From Candidatus Saccharimonadota bacterium (GTDB taxonomy: Bacteria > Patescibacteriota > Saccharimonadia > Saccharimonadales > Saccharimonadaceae), in NCBI GenBank assembly GCA_016290315.1, contig JAEETK010000001.1, positions 19,157-83,156 of the forward strand: a stretch of 64,000 bases of DNA, in the 5' to 3' direction. The translations under genes were made by a program, and so were the position numbers. How positions within the stretch are numbered: position 1 is the first letter of the stretch; every line of letters begins with the position of its first letter. Below, piece by piece: positions 53,701 to 61,630 of the stretch. Under the pieces are notes generated by a model. The model worked only from the letters and a program-made list of their open reading frames with translations. It made no database searches and was not told the origin of the DNA.

Positions 53701-54660
53701 TCACAGGGGCAGACGTCGGAAGGTGACTCGAATCTTGCCGAAAATAGTCTTTTGAAGACTTTGGAAGTGGTTGGCCATGAATTGGAGACAAGCGACTATG
53801 TTAATTATTCGTTGACGGTAAGCAATGCTACGGACGAAATCATGATTAAAGCAAAGGCAAAAGATGACAGGACGCTCGTTGAGGGGACCGGAGTGTTTAA
53901 GCTAGACATAGGAAGCAATAAATACCAAATTACGGCTAGGTCGGCTGATGGACTAGTGGAATCTTATTATCTCACTGTTGTTCGACGCGACGATGTGTAT
54001 TCTATTTCTGATATGAATGCCGCGTTGCATGATGGAGCAAAAGAAATCTCACTCACAGTGAACGACGACGACGTAATTACGAAAGAAGAAATAAAAAAGA
54101 TTAAAGAGTCGGGCAAGATAATTAACTTGGTTAAATACGATGACGATAATAAGATGGTATATTCACTAAGCATAGAAGGCGATAAGATAGAAAACCTAGA
54201 GGAAATAAATGCGGGCTCATTGTTTACAATTAATGATAATGGTCGACTCGATGGTGAGGTTGGAGATAATCAAAAGTTATATATTAACTTTAATGTAAAT
54301 GGATTGCCGAGTGGAAGTAAGTTTAAAGTAAATGTATCTGATACGTATAGCAATGGCGACTCAGTCAATTTGTACGCTTACGACAATAGTAGCGTCAAAA
54401 TGGTGAGTCAATCTTTGGCTATTAAAGATGATTTATTGGAGTTTGATCTCGAAAACTATTCGGATTATCTAGCGACTACGGCGGTTGTAAAAGAAGCTAA
54501 CTTCAAGTACCTATATGTGTTGGTGGGCGTATTGGGCGTAGCAGCAATTGCGGGTGTGGCGTTCCTCGTGATTCGTAAAAGTAAAGATAGCAAAAAGAAT
54601 AAACAAAATGCAAATGCTAATATAGCGATTAGCGTAAAAGATTTCACAGATAAGAAGTAA
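50773..54660 (+). CDS. Giant surface heparinase II/III-like polysaccharide lyase
   Basis: Protein of 1295 aa. An N-terminal signal/anchor helix (about 8-27) is followed by a helical toroid-type region (to about 480). The heparinase II/III-like beta domain starts near 570: NHTHLDLGSYVLDAMGTRW (H591, H593, D595) and MTRAEAHSTIVVN (H639) match the family. A bacterial Ig/cadherin-like region (about 980-1080, LKTLEVVGHELE) and a C-terminal helix (about 1245-1267) with a basic tail anchor the end. It should cleave uronic-acid polysaccharides at the cell surface. The substrate is unknown. Confidence 0.8.
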   Translation: MRKRFSYRLIAVFAAVALLVLCITPLLTRKNTGAVAKDLHNDIRKDVENYYNSVKGTTHAFRLSGGQSLLNKKADLINSYSKFHGELQGINGSVADIYRRIVSSNVEKSKQIITDASGKANILTGYIQAKKDLDAVLRQTSQANSNLTVKEKSGDSYYKYTMAALDSDTATSLSNKARSVKGRVEQLILVYQVTKEAKYLAALKKEIVEAAKWSNNWQSSQYIDTVEIAYAVSLGYDYAYNALTVSQRYLIENRLLTAVLMYGTDHYSNALNRTYGNFNQVGHSGAGIVALALISSSGDGECERIKVISDDGKGIQIEYPVKSQKDKALVCGRADKLIGNSVARIDDDALYDLLKDKIQGSGNNRYIRLRTLYAAVIAKTTDYLPSVIKSNNMYADGSYPEGKNYYLFGMKYFGYYLAALQNTLGKSYNLLSFEGDGLRDHMLNSIVFNPVYISSVSGNNFDYADSARTTASRVEGRAFGSYASAGLEDDLFYLTNLNAKKGHEKVANVIYDYKKRTARAWGFNGIMWYDESYDKKSAEIAFEDAYNNSIYHNDGINKNLSRLGVSAFKSSYTGGDGIFVAMKGGDTSANHTHLDLGSYVLDAMGTRWIADAGTGYGLTKYNDKNRRRWQYYMTRAEAHSTIVVNAPKTVGGYVAADQWIQAKAPFENEKFKSSDNSGFAIVNLTEAYNKLNNDIQLGKADMSSICTHMGCNKNTVKRGLKLFNHKKYVLVQDKVNLKSVGTYNSFINIGTKETGGKDISANILSNNEAILTDGLGHQVKVILKTKGLGAKFVYVDNVTGGTGVLNSDLDKASSSSVNHKRLVVRYKSVSGSEAIDAEIGVFYIPVDGSAIDNDVLKLVSLDKWHMPKEPIIKVVSNGESITSNSSIRGSALIEISKQSGSESSDVIKYSLDNGATWYKYDNNDSKDIQRRTIAGNGPQKRTVLAVLDDGAGIQSDTAKITNFVVNISDSGASNGGSQGQTSEGDSNLAENSLLKTLEVVGHELETSDYVNYSLTVSNATDEIMIKAKAKDDRTLVEGTGVFKLDIGSNKYQITARSADGLVESYYLTVVRRDDVYSISDMNAALHDGAKEISLTVNDDDVITKEEIKKIKESGKIINLVKYDDDNKMVYSLSIEGDKIENLEEINAGSLFTINDNGRLDGEVGDNQKLYINFNVNGLPSGSKFKVNVSDTYSNGDSVNLYAYDNSSVKMVSQSLAIKDDLLEFDLENYSDYLATTAVVKEANFKYLYVLVGVLGVAAIAGVAFLVIRKSKDSKKNKQNANANIAISVKDFTDKK

Positions 54661-54663
54661 GTA

Positions 54664-55878
54664 TTAGCGGACAACGGCGAATTTATTCTTGCCTCTTTTG
54701 ATAAGGCTTGTTTTCTCGATAACTTGGTCCTCTGTTGCTTTGATTCCATTAATGGAGATGGCATTGTTGGCGATGAGTTTGCGTGCCTCTCCTTTACTGG
54801 AGGCGAGACTGGTTTGAACAAGAATGTCGACGAGTTTAGCGCCAATCTTGGTAGTAGGAAAACTTTTAGCCAAGAGGTTTAGGTCTGAATCGTTGAGGTC
54901 AGTAATTTTACCATCGCCGAAGAGCAGGGCGGTGATTTTGGCAGCTTGTTTGGCAGCCTCTTCGCCATGAACGACTTTGGTAACTTCCTCAGCGAGGCGT
55001 TTTTGACCGGAACGTGCGCTGGGATTTTTGGCATGTTCGGCGAGGATTTGCTTGAGCTCTTCTGGCATGATGAAAGTGAAGTATTTGAAATAATCCTCAA
55101 GAGCCTCATCGGATTGATTGAGCCAGAATTGATAGAAATCAAAAATGGATGTCTTTTCGGCGTCTAGCCAGACGGCGTTACCTTCGGACTTGCCGAATTT
55201 GCGACCAGTGACCTTGTCAATAATAAGTGGGCAAGAGTAGCAATTAGCTTCGGCGTTTTCGAGACGTTTAATTAGATGGATGCCACTAGTGCAGTTACCG
55301 AATTGGTCGGCACCGCAAAGCTGGAGGTCGATATTGTACGTACGGAAGAGATGGAGGAAGTCGTAGCCCTGAATAAGGGTGTAGCTGAATTCGGCATAGC
55401 TGATGCCGGAACCGCCTTCGCCGATGCGTTTTTGGACGAATTGGCGATCGAGGAGCTGGGTCATACTGAAGGCTTTGCCGATTTCGCGCAAGAATGGCAA
55501 GAATTTGATGTCTTTGAACCAATCGTAGTTATCTACGAGTTGGGTACCTTCTGGCGAGTGGGTGACTTTGATGATTTGCTTGGCGAGAGCGACTTTATTC
55601 TTCTCGATTTCGTCGAGACCTTTAAGGTCGCGCTCGACGGTGTCCTTAGGGTCGCCAATTTGACCAGTAGCGCCGCCGACAAGATAGTAAGGAGTATAGC
55701 CGTGACGAACGAAGCATGCGCACATCATTAGAGCAGCGAGGTGGCCGATATGTAGAGAATCGGCGCTTGGGTCGGTGCCCCAATAGAAATTATGCGGAGC
55801 TTTGTCTAAGTCTGATATCTGGTCCAGTGTGTGCTCGGCAACAAAACCGCGCCACTGGAGTTCTTCGGATAATTTCAT
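54664..55878 (-). CDS. tyrS: Tyrosyl-tRNA synthetase
   Basis: Protein of 404 aa. The class I HIGH motif is at residues 43-46 (SLHIGHLAAL), YLVGGATGQIGDP and the tyrosine-binding YSYTLIQGYDFLHL follow, and KFGKSEGN is the KMSKS counterpart. A C-terminal S4 domain (SKGEARKLIANNAISING) binds the tRNA arm. It charges tRNA-Tyr. AAAAGGAG precedes the ATG, and TATAAT lies about 35 nt upstream. It converges on the heparinase-like gene with 3 nt between stops. Confidence 0.97.
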   Translation of the reverse strand: MKLSEELQWRGFVAEHTLDQISDLDKAPHNFYWGTDPSADSLHIGHLAALMMCACFVRHGYTPYYLVGGATGQIGDPKDTVERDLKGLDEIEKNKVALAKQIIKVTHSPEGTQLVDNYDWFKDIKFLPFLREIGKAFSMTQLLDRQFVQKRIGEGGSGISYAEFSYTLIQGYDFLHLFRTYNIDLQLCGADQFGNCTSGIHLIKRLENAEANCYSCPLIIDKVTGRKFGKSEGNAVWLDAEKTSIFDFYQFWLNQSDEALEDYFKYFTFIMPEELKQILAEHAKNPSARSGQKRLAEEVTKVVHGEEAAKQAAKITALLFGDGKITDLNDSDLNLLAKSFPTTKIGAKLVDILVQTSLASSKGEARKLIANNAISINGIKATEDQVIEKTSLIKRGKNKFAVVR

Positions 55879-55948
55879 GAATACTCCTTTTAATTAGTGA
55901 TTTTTATATTATACCATCTTTTATAGGGGTATGCATGAATAGGGAAGG

Positions 55949-56686
55949 CTAATCGTCGTTGTAGCAATAGTACATATTGTATGTAGAGACGAAAATAGTA
56001 ATGGCTTGTTTGCCAGAGGAAGTTTCAGTGATGCCCATTTCCATATCAGTTAGGTTAACCTTGGAGGCGTCAGCATCGACCCCGTCTAAGATATATTCGT
56101 CTGCGTCAAACGAGAGCATGTAGTATTTATAACTCCCGTCGGCGGTTTGTTTGTCTTCGTCTTTGTAGGTGTAGGTGCCGCCGTAGTGATTATTAGATAG
56201 GTCGCCGTATTGGCCGTATCGGAAAGTCATATCAGGCTTTAACTCAAGGGTGGTCTTAAAGTTATTGCGATCGTTAGTGCTGCCAGTGCCGGAGGCGCAA
56301 TTCCATGTGCCAGAAACGGGGTTATCGGCGATCACTTTTTTCTTAGTTGGTTCGTCTCGATTGGTGAGTGGCGTATCTCGACTAGTCGTTGGGTCGACTG
56401 GGTCGTCCGAAGAAGTAAAAATAAAGAAAAGAGCGATTCCGAAAGCGAGAATGGTGGCGATGCATAAGATTACGATAACTATTATGAGGGTGCTATTTTT
56501 CTTTTTTGATGGCTGCGGGTTCGGCAATTCTTGACTAACTGCCGGAGAAGGTGGTGGCGTTGGCGTAGGTGTCTGTTGGTTTGGTTGTAGCGTTGGTACA
56601 GATGTTTGCTGGGTTGGCTGCGGTGTTGGCTGTTGTACTGGTGGGGTAGGGGTTGAAAAAATGTTGTTGTTTTCTTGTTCGTTCAT
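55949..56686 (-). CDS. Pro-rich, membrane-anchored protein with lipocalin-like outer domain
   Basis: Protein of 245 aa. The first 65 residues are Pro/Thr/Gln-rich and cytoplasmic by topology, then a helix (about 66-90). The outer domain (SGTWNCASGTGSTNDRNNFK ... MTFRYGQYG ... GGTYTYKDED) has the strand pattern of small lipocalin-like or META-type domains. Two Cys (C133 and one near the end, YYCYNDD) may pair. The function is unknown. Confidence 0.65.
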   Translation of the reverse strand: MNEQENNNIFSTPTPPVQQPTPQPTQQTSVPTLQPNQQTPTPTPPPSPAVSQELPNPQPSKKKNSTLIIVIVILCIATILAFGIALFFIFTSSDDPVDPTTSRDTPLTNRDEPTKKKVIADNPVSGTWNCASGTGSTNDRNNFKTTLELKPDMTFRYGQYGDLSNNHYGGTYTYKDEDKQTADGSYKYYMLSFDADEYILDGVDADASKVNLTDMEMGITETSSGKQAITIFVSTYNMYYCYNDD

Positions 56687-56782
56687 GATAATACCATTAG
56701 CTTTATATATATAATAATAGATTTTAAATAAATAGTCGAAGGTAGGGAATTGTATGGGCGTATGATAAAATAATGCCTAGGC

Positions 56783-56857
56783 GGGCCCATCGTTCAACGG
56801 ATAGGACATACCCCCTCTAAGGGTACAATGCTGGTTCGATTCCAGCTGGGCCTACCA
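56783..56857 (+). tRNA. tRNA-Arg (anticodon TCT) with C33
   Basis: Acceptor GGGCCCA/TGGGCCT, discriminator A, encoded CCA. D-stem GTTC/GGAC; anticodon stem TACCC/GGGTA with loop CCTCTAA, so the anticodon is TCT (56816-56818). Position 33, nearly always T, is C here. T-arm GCTGG-TTCGATT-CCAGC is normal. Confidence 0.92.
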
Positions 56858-56877
56858 AGTTATGACCTAATGACGGT

Positions 56878-57270
56878 ATGATGAAAGTATTGACGTTGAG
56901 AGAACCTTATGCGACTTTGGTGAAGAATAATGTTAAATATATCGAAACAAGAAGTTGGAAGACTAATTATCGAGGTGAATTGTATATTCATTCCGGGTTA
57001 GCAAAGTTGACTAGGAAAGTAAAGGAAAGAAAAGAATTGTCGGCGTTGTATAGCGAAGACGATTTGCAGTATGGATACATTATCTGTAAGTGCGATTTAG
57101 TTGATTGTATTTACATGACGGAAGAGTTTATAGAGCAAGAAGCTCGGAAGGATCCGAATAACTTCATTGCGGGATATTATAAAGTTGGCAGATATGCCTG
57201 GTTGTTAGATAATATTAAGTCAATTGAACCAATTGAAGCTAAGGGGAAGTTGGGCATTTGGAATTACTGA
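56878..57270 (+). CDS. ASCH-domain protein
   Basis: Protein of 130 aa; the start may be the first or the second of two adjacent ATGs. KVLTLREPYATLVKNNVKYIETRSWKT is the typical ASCH opening, with GELYIHSG and the later strand YIICKCDLVDCIYM. The ASCH fold resembles PUA and YTH domains and is thought to bind RNA; some members hydrolyse modified nucleosides (YqfB). It lies 20 nt after tRNA-Arg and is probably read from the same promoter. Confidence 0.85.
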   Translation: MMKVLTLREPYATLVKNNVKYIETRSWKTNYRGELYIHSGLAKLTRKVKERKELSALYSEDDLQYGYIICKCDLVDCIYMTEEFIEQEARKDPNNFIAGYYKVGRYAWLLDNIKSIEPIEAKGKLGIWNY

Positions 57271-57277
57271 ATAGAAC

Positions 57278-57312
57278 AAAAAGAAGCTATGATAATGTCG
57301 TAGCTTCTTTTT
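57278..57312. terminator. Bidirectional terminator
   Basis: Perfect stem AAAAAGAAGCTA/TAGCTTCTTTTT between convergent ASCH and phosphoesterase genes. Confidence 0.9.
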
Positions 57313-57330
57313 ATGGGGCGATACTGTGCA

Positions 57331-58314
57331 TTAAAGATTAATATATTGATGCTTTATGTCGGGTTTGCGAGCGAGGAGCTCGTTTTTAGTAAGTTCGAGT
57401 GTGGCAATATTAATTGGGAATAGGCCATTCATGAAGGTGATGGGTTTTGCGCTGTCTTGAATTGTGGAAACGGCGCCAAGCGTGATGATTTTGTCGTTTG
57501 GGTTGGTGATTTTGGCACGGGCGTTGCGAGGAAAAAGCTTTTTGCCTGGAGCGATAAGGCCACGATCGGAGCGCCAGAAGTCATTTATGATTGGTGGTAT
57601 GACGCCGTTATGCATGTGGCCAGAGATGAAATAATCGAATTCATAAAGCTTGGCGGCAACCTGAGAATCGGTTAAGAAAACTGGCGAGTGGATGATAGCA
57701 ATTTTGGCTTTATGTTTTGGTAGATTGTTAATGAGTTTTTGGTCGAGTGAATCAAGATCGGAGAGCATAATATCGAGGTCTTCATTGCCAGGGTGAAGGA
57801 TAGAAGAACTATGTTTTTCGTCGCGATTAAACTGAAAGTATTCAGGAGCTTGCGTAAAGCCGAAAATGTAGACTTTGTCATCTTCGTAGGCCTCATTGTT
57901 GAGCAACTGAACGTTGTCTATGGCGTTAACGGCATTTATATATCCGATGTTGGTGCCGGGGAACCAGTGGCGTTTGCTGGAAAAGATGCTTTTGTGTTCG
58001 GGGTTCTTGCGGTAAAAATCATGGTTGCCGAGACCGATTAGCACGGGGGCAACTTTGCCAAGTTGTTCGAGCCAACTGGTGAGCCGTTTAAGGCTTGATG
58101 GGCTTTGGATGCAGTCGAGAGAATCAATGACGTCGCCGGCGATAATGATATAGTCTGGCTGTTTTTGGCTAGCTTGCTCGGTAATGGCGCGAAGCGTGAC
58201 GGAATTGACTTTGTTGCTGAAATGAATGTCACTGATTAAAAAGAAGTTTAAGGCGTGTTTGATGGAGTGATTATAGAAACGGTAGCGAGAATAATAAAAA
58301 CATTTCATATTCAT
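57331..58314 (-). CDS. Metallophosphoesterase
   Basis: Protein of 327 aa (325 if it starts at the second Met, 58308). The five calcineurin-type motifs are present: DIHFS, GDVIDS, GNHD, HSP and GHMH. A basic N-terminus of about 20 residues precedes the domain, as in YaeI-type enzymes that act on lipids, but there is no clear membrane helix. It may hydrolyse a phosphodiester in lipids or nucleotides; the substrate is unknown. Confidence 0.88.
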   Translation of the reverse strand: MNMKCFYYSRYRFYNHSIKHALNFFLISDIHFSNKVNSVTLRAITEQASQKQPDYIIIAGDVIDSLDCIQSPSSLKRLTSWLEQLGKVAPVLIGLGNHDFYRKNPEHKSIFSSKRHWFPGTNIGYINAVNAIDNVQLLNNEAYEDDKVYIFGFTQAPEYFQFNRDEKHSSSILHPGNEDLDIMLSDLDSLDQKLINNLPKHKAKIAIIHSPVFLTDSQVAAKLYEFDYFISGHMHNGVIPPIINDFWRSDRGLIAPGKKLFPRNARAKITNPNDKIITLGAVSTIQDSAKPITFMNGLFPINIATLELTKNELLARKPDIKHQYINL

Positions 58315-58332
58315 CTATATTTTAACATGAAG

Positions 58333-58361
58333 AAAAAACCGCCGGCGATCACGCTGGCGGT
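58333..58361 (-). terminator. Terminator of the 58366 gene
   Basis: Minus strand stem ACCGCCAGCG/CGCCGGCGGT with one mismatch, followed by TTTTTTC. Confidence 0.85.
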
Positions 58362-58365
58362 GGCG

Positions 58366-58821
58366 TTAGAGCATTTCGCTCAGTAAGGTACGGATAAGAT
58401 TAATGTCTTCATCTGTGATAGGCTCGTTATCCTTGTAGAAATCTTTATGCTCACGTGGTGAAGGAAAGTATAGTGACTGGCCGAAAGGTTGCTTCGCGGA
58501 GTCGTAGGCACGTCCATAGAAATGGATACAGAATGACGGATCGGTGCGGTAAAGGTCGGACCAGTTATTGTTGTATTGGATGTTGATGCGACGAATATCT
58601 ACACCGTTTGCTGTAAGTGTCGTCTTCATGGCTTTGGCGAGGCGCTGGATAGCACCGCCAAGAGCATTGATTTCCGCCTCATTGAGATCTTCGATGCTTG
58701 CGACGCCTGGGCGGGTGGCGCGAAGGCGAATGTGGCCGCCATCGGATCTGGTAACGTGACAAAAGTCATCGACATAGGCTTCGAAAAGATGTTCAGAATC
58801 TAAGTACCCTATAACTTTCAT
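58366..58821 (-). CDS. HIT-superfamily-like protein, single gene
   Basis: Protein of 151 aa. The helix EAEINALGGAIQRLAKAMKT followed by INIQYNNNWSD, FCIHFYGRAYDSAKQPFGQS and PITDEDINLI follows the order of divergent HIT proteins, but the HxHxH motif is reduced to CIHFYG, so nucleotide hydrolysis is doubtful. The start is the ATG at 58821; a TTG at 58830 is close to the AGGAGGT site and cannot be excluded. It is divergent from pyrG with NrdR-like sequence between them. Confidence 0.6.
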   Translation of the reverse strand: MKVIGYLDSEHLFEAYVDDFCHVTRSDGGHIRLRATRPGVASIEDLNEAEINALGGAIQRLAKAMKTTLTANGVDIRRINIQYNNNWSDLYRTDPSFCIHFYGRAYDSAKQPFGQSLYFPSPREHKDFYKDNEPITDEDINLIRTLLSEML

Positions 58822-58861
58822 AAAGAACAATCACCTCCTATCTTGGTGGAATGTATTACAT

Positions 58862-58889
58862 ATTATATCAGCAAAAATGTATTTGTCAA
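58862..58889 (-). promoter_or_regulatory. Sigma70-type promoter
   Basis: Minus strand TTGACA (58884-58889), 16-nt spacer, TATAAT (58862-58867). Confidence 0.8.
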
Positions 58890-58925
58890 TTGATGGAGAT
58901 TATAGCGCCGCGGAATTGCTTAAGT

Positions 58926-58941
58926 ACGCTATATGTAGCGG
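58926..58941. promoter_or_regulatory. NrdR-box-like palindrome between pyrG and the HIT-like gene
   Basis: ACGCTATATGTAGCGG matches the NrdR consensus at 12 of 16 positions and nearly repeats box 2 at 31400. A half-match (TATAGCG, in 58893-58908) lies 33 bp away, the same spacing as at 31.4 kb. Confidence 0.45.
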
Positions 58942-58983
58942 TTTTTGCAAGTGTTACGGCATAAAAAATGTAAAAGTCAGTTC

Positions 58984-59012
58984 TTGTCAAGCGGCCGTTT
59001 TTGGCTTATGCT
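58984..59012 (+). promoter_or_regulatory. Likely pyrG promoter
   Basis: TTGTCA (58984-58989), 17-nt spacer, TATGCT (59007-59012). Confidence 0.5.
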
Positions 59013-59051
59013 AAGGGTGTAATTTAAGGTGGGCTAAAAAGGAGGTGCCCA

Positions 59052-60644
59052 ATGAAAACAAACACGAAATACATTTTTGTCACGGGGGGCGTAATTTCTG
59101 GCGTTGGTAAAGGAATTATGGCGGCCAGTATTGGCGCAATATTAAAAGCAAAGGGTCTAAAAGTTTCGATGCAGAAATGTGACCCTTATTTTAATGTCGA
59201 TGCGGGGCTTTTAAACCCGCGTGAGCATGGTGAATGCTTTGTGACGCGGGATGGCGCGGAGACGGATCTTGATTTGGGGCATTATGAGAGGTTCCTCGAT
59301 GAAGAGATGACGGGCGATTCGATTTGGACGTCGGGAAAGTTATATAAGAAATTAATCGATGATGAACGGGCGGGGAAGTTTGGCGGCAAGTCGGTACAGT
59401 TGGTTCCGCATGTGACAGGGTTGGTCCAGCAGACTTTTTTGGACAATGCGAAACATTTCGGTTCGGATGTACATATTGTAGAGATTGGTGGTACGATTGG
59501 CGATTTAGAAGGGCCGCATTTTGTGGAAGCGATTCGCGAATTTGGTACAAGAGTTGGACGCGAAAACTGCCTTTATGTGCATGTATGTTATGTGCCATGG
59601 TTGTCGACTTCGCAGGAATTTAAAACGAAGCCGGCACAAAATTCTTTGAGGGACTTACGTGAGCTTGGGATCATTCCGGATATGGTGGTGGCAAGAATGG
59701 ATGTTGATCGAGTGATTAAGGCTCCGCAAATTGCAAAGAAGTTGGCGACGTTTTGCGCAGTTAGTGAAGATGCAGTAGTCTTGATGCCGGATGCAAAGTC
59801 CGTTTATGAAGTACCATTGAATGCTGTAAAGGGAGGCGTTTTGGCGCCACTGGAGCGCTTCATTGATCATGGCGATCCAGATATGAGCCAGTGGGAAGAG
59901 TTAATGAGGAATATTGAATCTAACTCTGGCAAAGAAGTCAAAATTGGGCTAGTGGCGAAATATATCGACAATACTGACACGTATTTGTCGGTAACGGAGG
60001 CTCTGAAGGCGGCGGCATGGAAAGTTGGCGCAAAACTGAATACGATTTGGATTGATGCTGAAAAAGCGACGGAAGAAGATTTCGCGAGTGTTGACGGTAT
60101 TGTGGTGCCGGGCGGTTTTGGTGTACGCGGCGTAGAAGGGAAGATTGCGGCGGGTAAGTATTGCCTGGAGCATAACAAGCCATATCTTGGCTTGTGCTTA
60201 GGTTTGCAAACGGCAGTGATTGCGGCGGCGCGACGTGGTGGGGTTGAGAACGCGAACTCGGAGGAATTTGATGCTCCGGCAGGCGCGAATGTCGTGTATA
60301 TTATGGAAGGTCAAAAAGGAAAGGAGAGTACCGGCGGAACGATGCGTCTTGGCGATTGTCCGGCCGTATTGACAAAGGGAAGCAAAACGGCCAAATTATA
60401 TGGTGCAGAGAAAGTAGTCGAGCGGCACCGTCATCGCTATGAGGTGAATCAGAAGTTCTTGAAAGAAATTGAGAAGGGCGGATTGGTCGTTTCGGGAGTT
60501 TCGCCGGACGGAAAGTTGGTAGAATTCGTTGAGGCGCCGAACTGCGACTTCTTTATCGCTACGCAGGCGCATCCGGAATTTAAGAGTAGGCCATATCGAG
60601 CGCATCCGCTATTTGAGGGGCTGTTGAGAGCGGCTAGTAAATAA
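59052..60644 (+). CDS. pyrG: CTP synthase
   Basis: Protein of 530 aa. FVTGGVISGVGKGI at the N-terminus is the synthase P-loop start, and KCDPYFNVDAGLLNP and EIGGTIGDLE bind UTP and ATP. The glutaminase domain has the oxyanion strand PGGFGVRG, nucleophile Cys in GLCLGLQ and the His/Glu pair in ATQAHPEF. It aminates UTP to CTP using glutamine. AAGGAGGTGCCCA before the ATG is a strong ribosome-binding site, unlike the leaderless housekeeping genes. Confidence 0.97.
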   Translation: MKTNTKYIFVTGGVISGVGKGIMAASIGAILKAKGLKVSMQKCDPYFNVDAGLLNPREHGECFVTRDGAETDLDLGHYERFLDEEMTGDSIWTSGKLYKKLIDDERAGKFGGKSVQLVPHVTGLVQQTFLDNAKHFGSDVHIVEIGGTIGDLEGPHFVEAIREFGTRVGRENCLYVHVCYVPWLSTSQEFKTKPAQNSLRDLRELGIIPDMVVARMDVDRVIKAPQIAKKLATFCAVSEDAVVLMPDAKSVYEVPLNAVKGGVLAPLERFIDHGDPDMSQWEELMRNIESNSGKEVKIGLVAKYIDNTDTYLSVTEALKAAAWKVGAKLNTIWIDAEKATEEDFASVDGIVVPGGFGVRGVEGKIAAGKYCLEHNKPYLGLCLGLQTAVIAAARRGGVENANSEEFDAPAGANVVYIMEGQKGKESTGGTMRLGDCPAVLTKGSKTAKLYGAEKVVERHRHRYEVNQKFLKEIEKGGLVVSGVSPDGKLVEFVEAPNCDFFIATQAHPEFKSRPYRAHPLFEGLLRAASK

Positions 60645-60664
60645 AAGAAAGTTTATTAGGCATG

Positions 60665-60693
60665 AAAAAAGGCGGTCAGCTAGGCTGACCGCC
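60665..60693 (-). terminator. Terminator of the 60712 gene
   Basis: Minus strand stem GGCGGTCAGC/GCTGACCGCC followed by TTTTTTC. Confidence 0.85.
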
Positions 60694-60711
60694 GTATTGT
60701 TGGAGGTTAAG

Positions 60712-61407
60712 TTATACGTAGAATCCAGGATCTACGCATGCGTGCTCGAGCCACGTTTCGAAAGCGGAGAGCTTATCGTTGATGCAGTTGCGCATCTCCT
60801 GTGTACTGCTTTCCGTGGCGTAAGAGCTGGTCGTGTCGCAGGCTTTGAGCAATGCGCCGAGCTTTTTGCAGCCGTCCCTCATGTCGAGGATGAGGTCTTC
60901 GATCTGCCCCTGGGCCTGCTTCATCTGCTCTTCCAGGGTCGACATTGCGGCCTGAGCCTTCTCTGTAGCTACGGCCATAGCGGTGTCGTCTGCGGCAACT
61001 TCTTCGGCGATTGCGGCTTCGTGTCTGTCTGCGAGCACTTTGCTTGCCTTGGCCTTGCCGTGGCCACCACGTTTCAGCTTGTCCGCTTCTTTCGTAGCGA
61101 GTTTAAGCCCGCTGATGATTTCGGAGAGCTTTCTTACGCTGGCGTCAATTCCGAGCCCCTGCAGCTTCTTTTTGAGAGAGCGGCTCTTGCCGTCGCTGTT
61201 CAGGAATGCCTCGACCGCTTTTTTGTGGTCAAGGACGAGAGCGCGTTCCGGCAGATCCTCGAGCTGATCGGGGTTCAGTCCACGAGCGCGGAGCTCGCGA
61301 CGAAGATGGAAGATCTCTTTCGCTTCTGCACGAGAGAGGTTGGAGCTTTCTTTTTTATCTGAAAGGTCGAGAAAACGTGCTGCCTTATCGAAGTAACTCA
61401 TTGCCAT
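60712..61407 (-). CDS. Helical protein A of the 60.7-63.9 kb family
   Basis: Protein of 231 aa from MAMSYFDKAA; AGGAGG seven bases before this ATG decides the start. Residues 20-105 (NLSRAEAKEIFHLRRELRAR, GLNP, ERALVLDHKKAVEAFL, LKKKLQGLGID) align with the neighbour at 61631. A basic linker (KLKRGGHGKAKASK) and a long coiled coil (about 130-185) follow. No signal or membrane helix. G/C-ending codons predominate. No family is recognised; the helical charged make-up suggests a structural or nucleic-acid-binding role. Confidence 0.65.
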   Translation of the reverse strand: MAMSYFDKAARFLDLSDKKESSNLSRAEAKEIFHLRRELRARGLNPDQLEDLPERALVLDHKKAVEAFLNSDGKSRSLKKKLQGLGIDASVRKLSEIISGLKLATKEADKLKRGGHGKAKASKVLADRHEAAIAEEVAADDTAMAVATEKAQAAMSTLEEQMKQAQGQIEDLILDMRDGCKKLGALLKACDTTSSYATESSTQEMRNCINDKLSAFETWLEHACVDPGFYV

Positions 61408-61470
61408 ATCTTTTCCTCCTAATAATATGCTTGTTTTGCGCATAGTTGCGCAGTAACACGGTATGTTTAT

Positions 61471-61499
61471 ATATTACCATACTTTTATCGAAAAGTCAA
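61471..61499 (-). promoter_or_regulatory. Sigma70-type promoter
   Basis: Minus strand TTGACT (61494-61499), 17-nt spacer, TAATAT (61471-61476). A TGCGC/GCGCA hairpin (61437-61452) follows near the 5' end of the RNA. Confidence 0.7.
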
Positions 61500-61534
61500 T
61501 AGTGGTTGTGCTTTTTATGGATTTTAAGATATAG

Positions 61535-61562
61535 AAAAAGGCGCCCTGTATAGTAGGGCGCC
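61535..61562 (-). terminator. Terminator of the 61631 gene
   Basis: Minus strand stem GGCGCCC/GGGCGCC followed by TTTTTC. A further 10-bp hairpin (61594-61620, TGTCGGCCTA/TAGGCCGACA) lies between stop and terminator. Confidence 0.8.
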
Positions 61563-61630
61563 ACCTTGCTCCTTTTAATTAGGAGAAGGGTTTTGTCGGC
61601 CTAAGTGGCGTAGGCCGACAGGAGGATAAG

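Noticed and set aside
61594..61620. 10-bp hairpin TGTCGGCCTA/TAGGCCGACA as the terminator of the 61631 gene
   Set aside because: It lacks a following T-run on the transcribed strand; the hairpin at 61535-61562 with TTTTTC is the better terminator.
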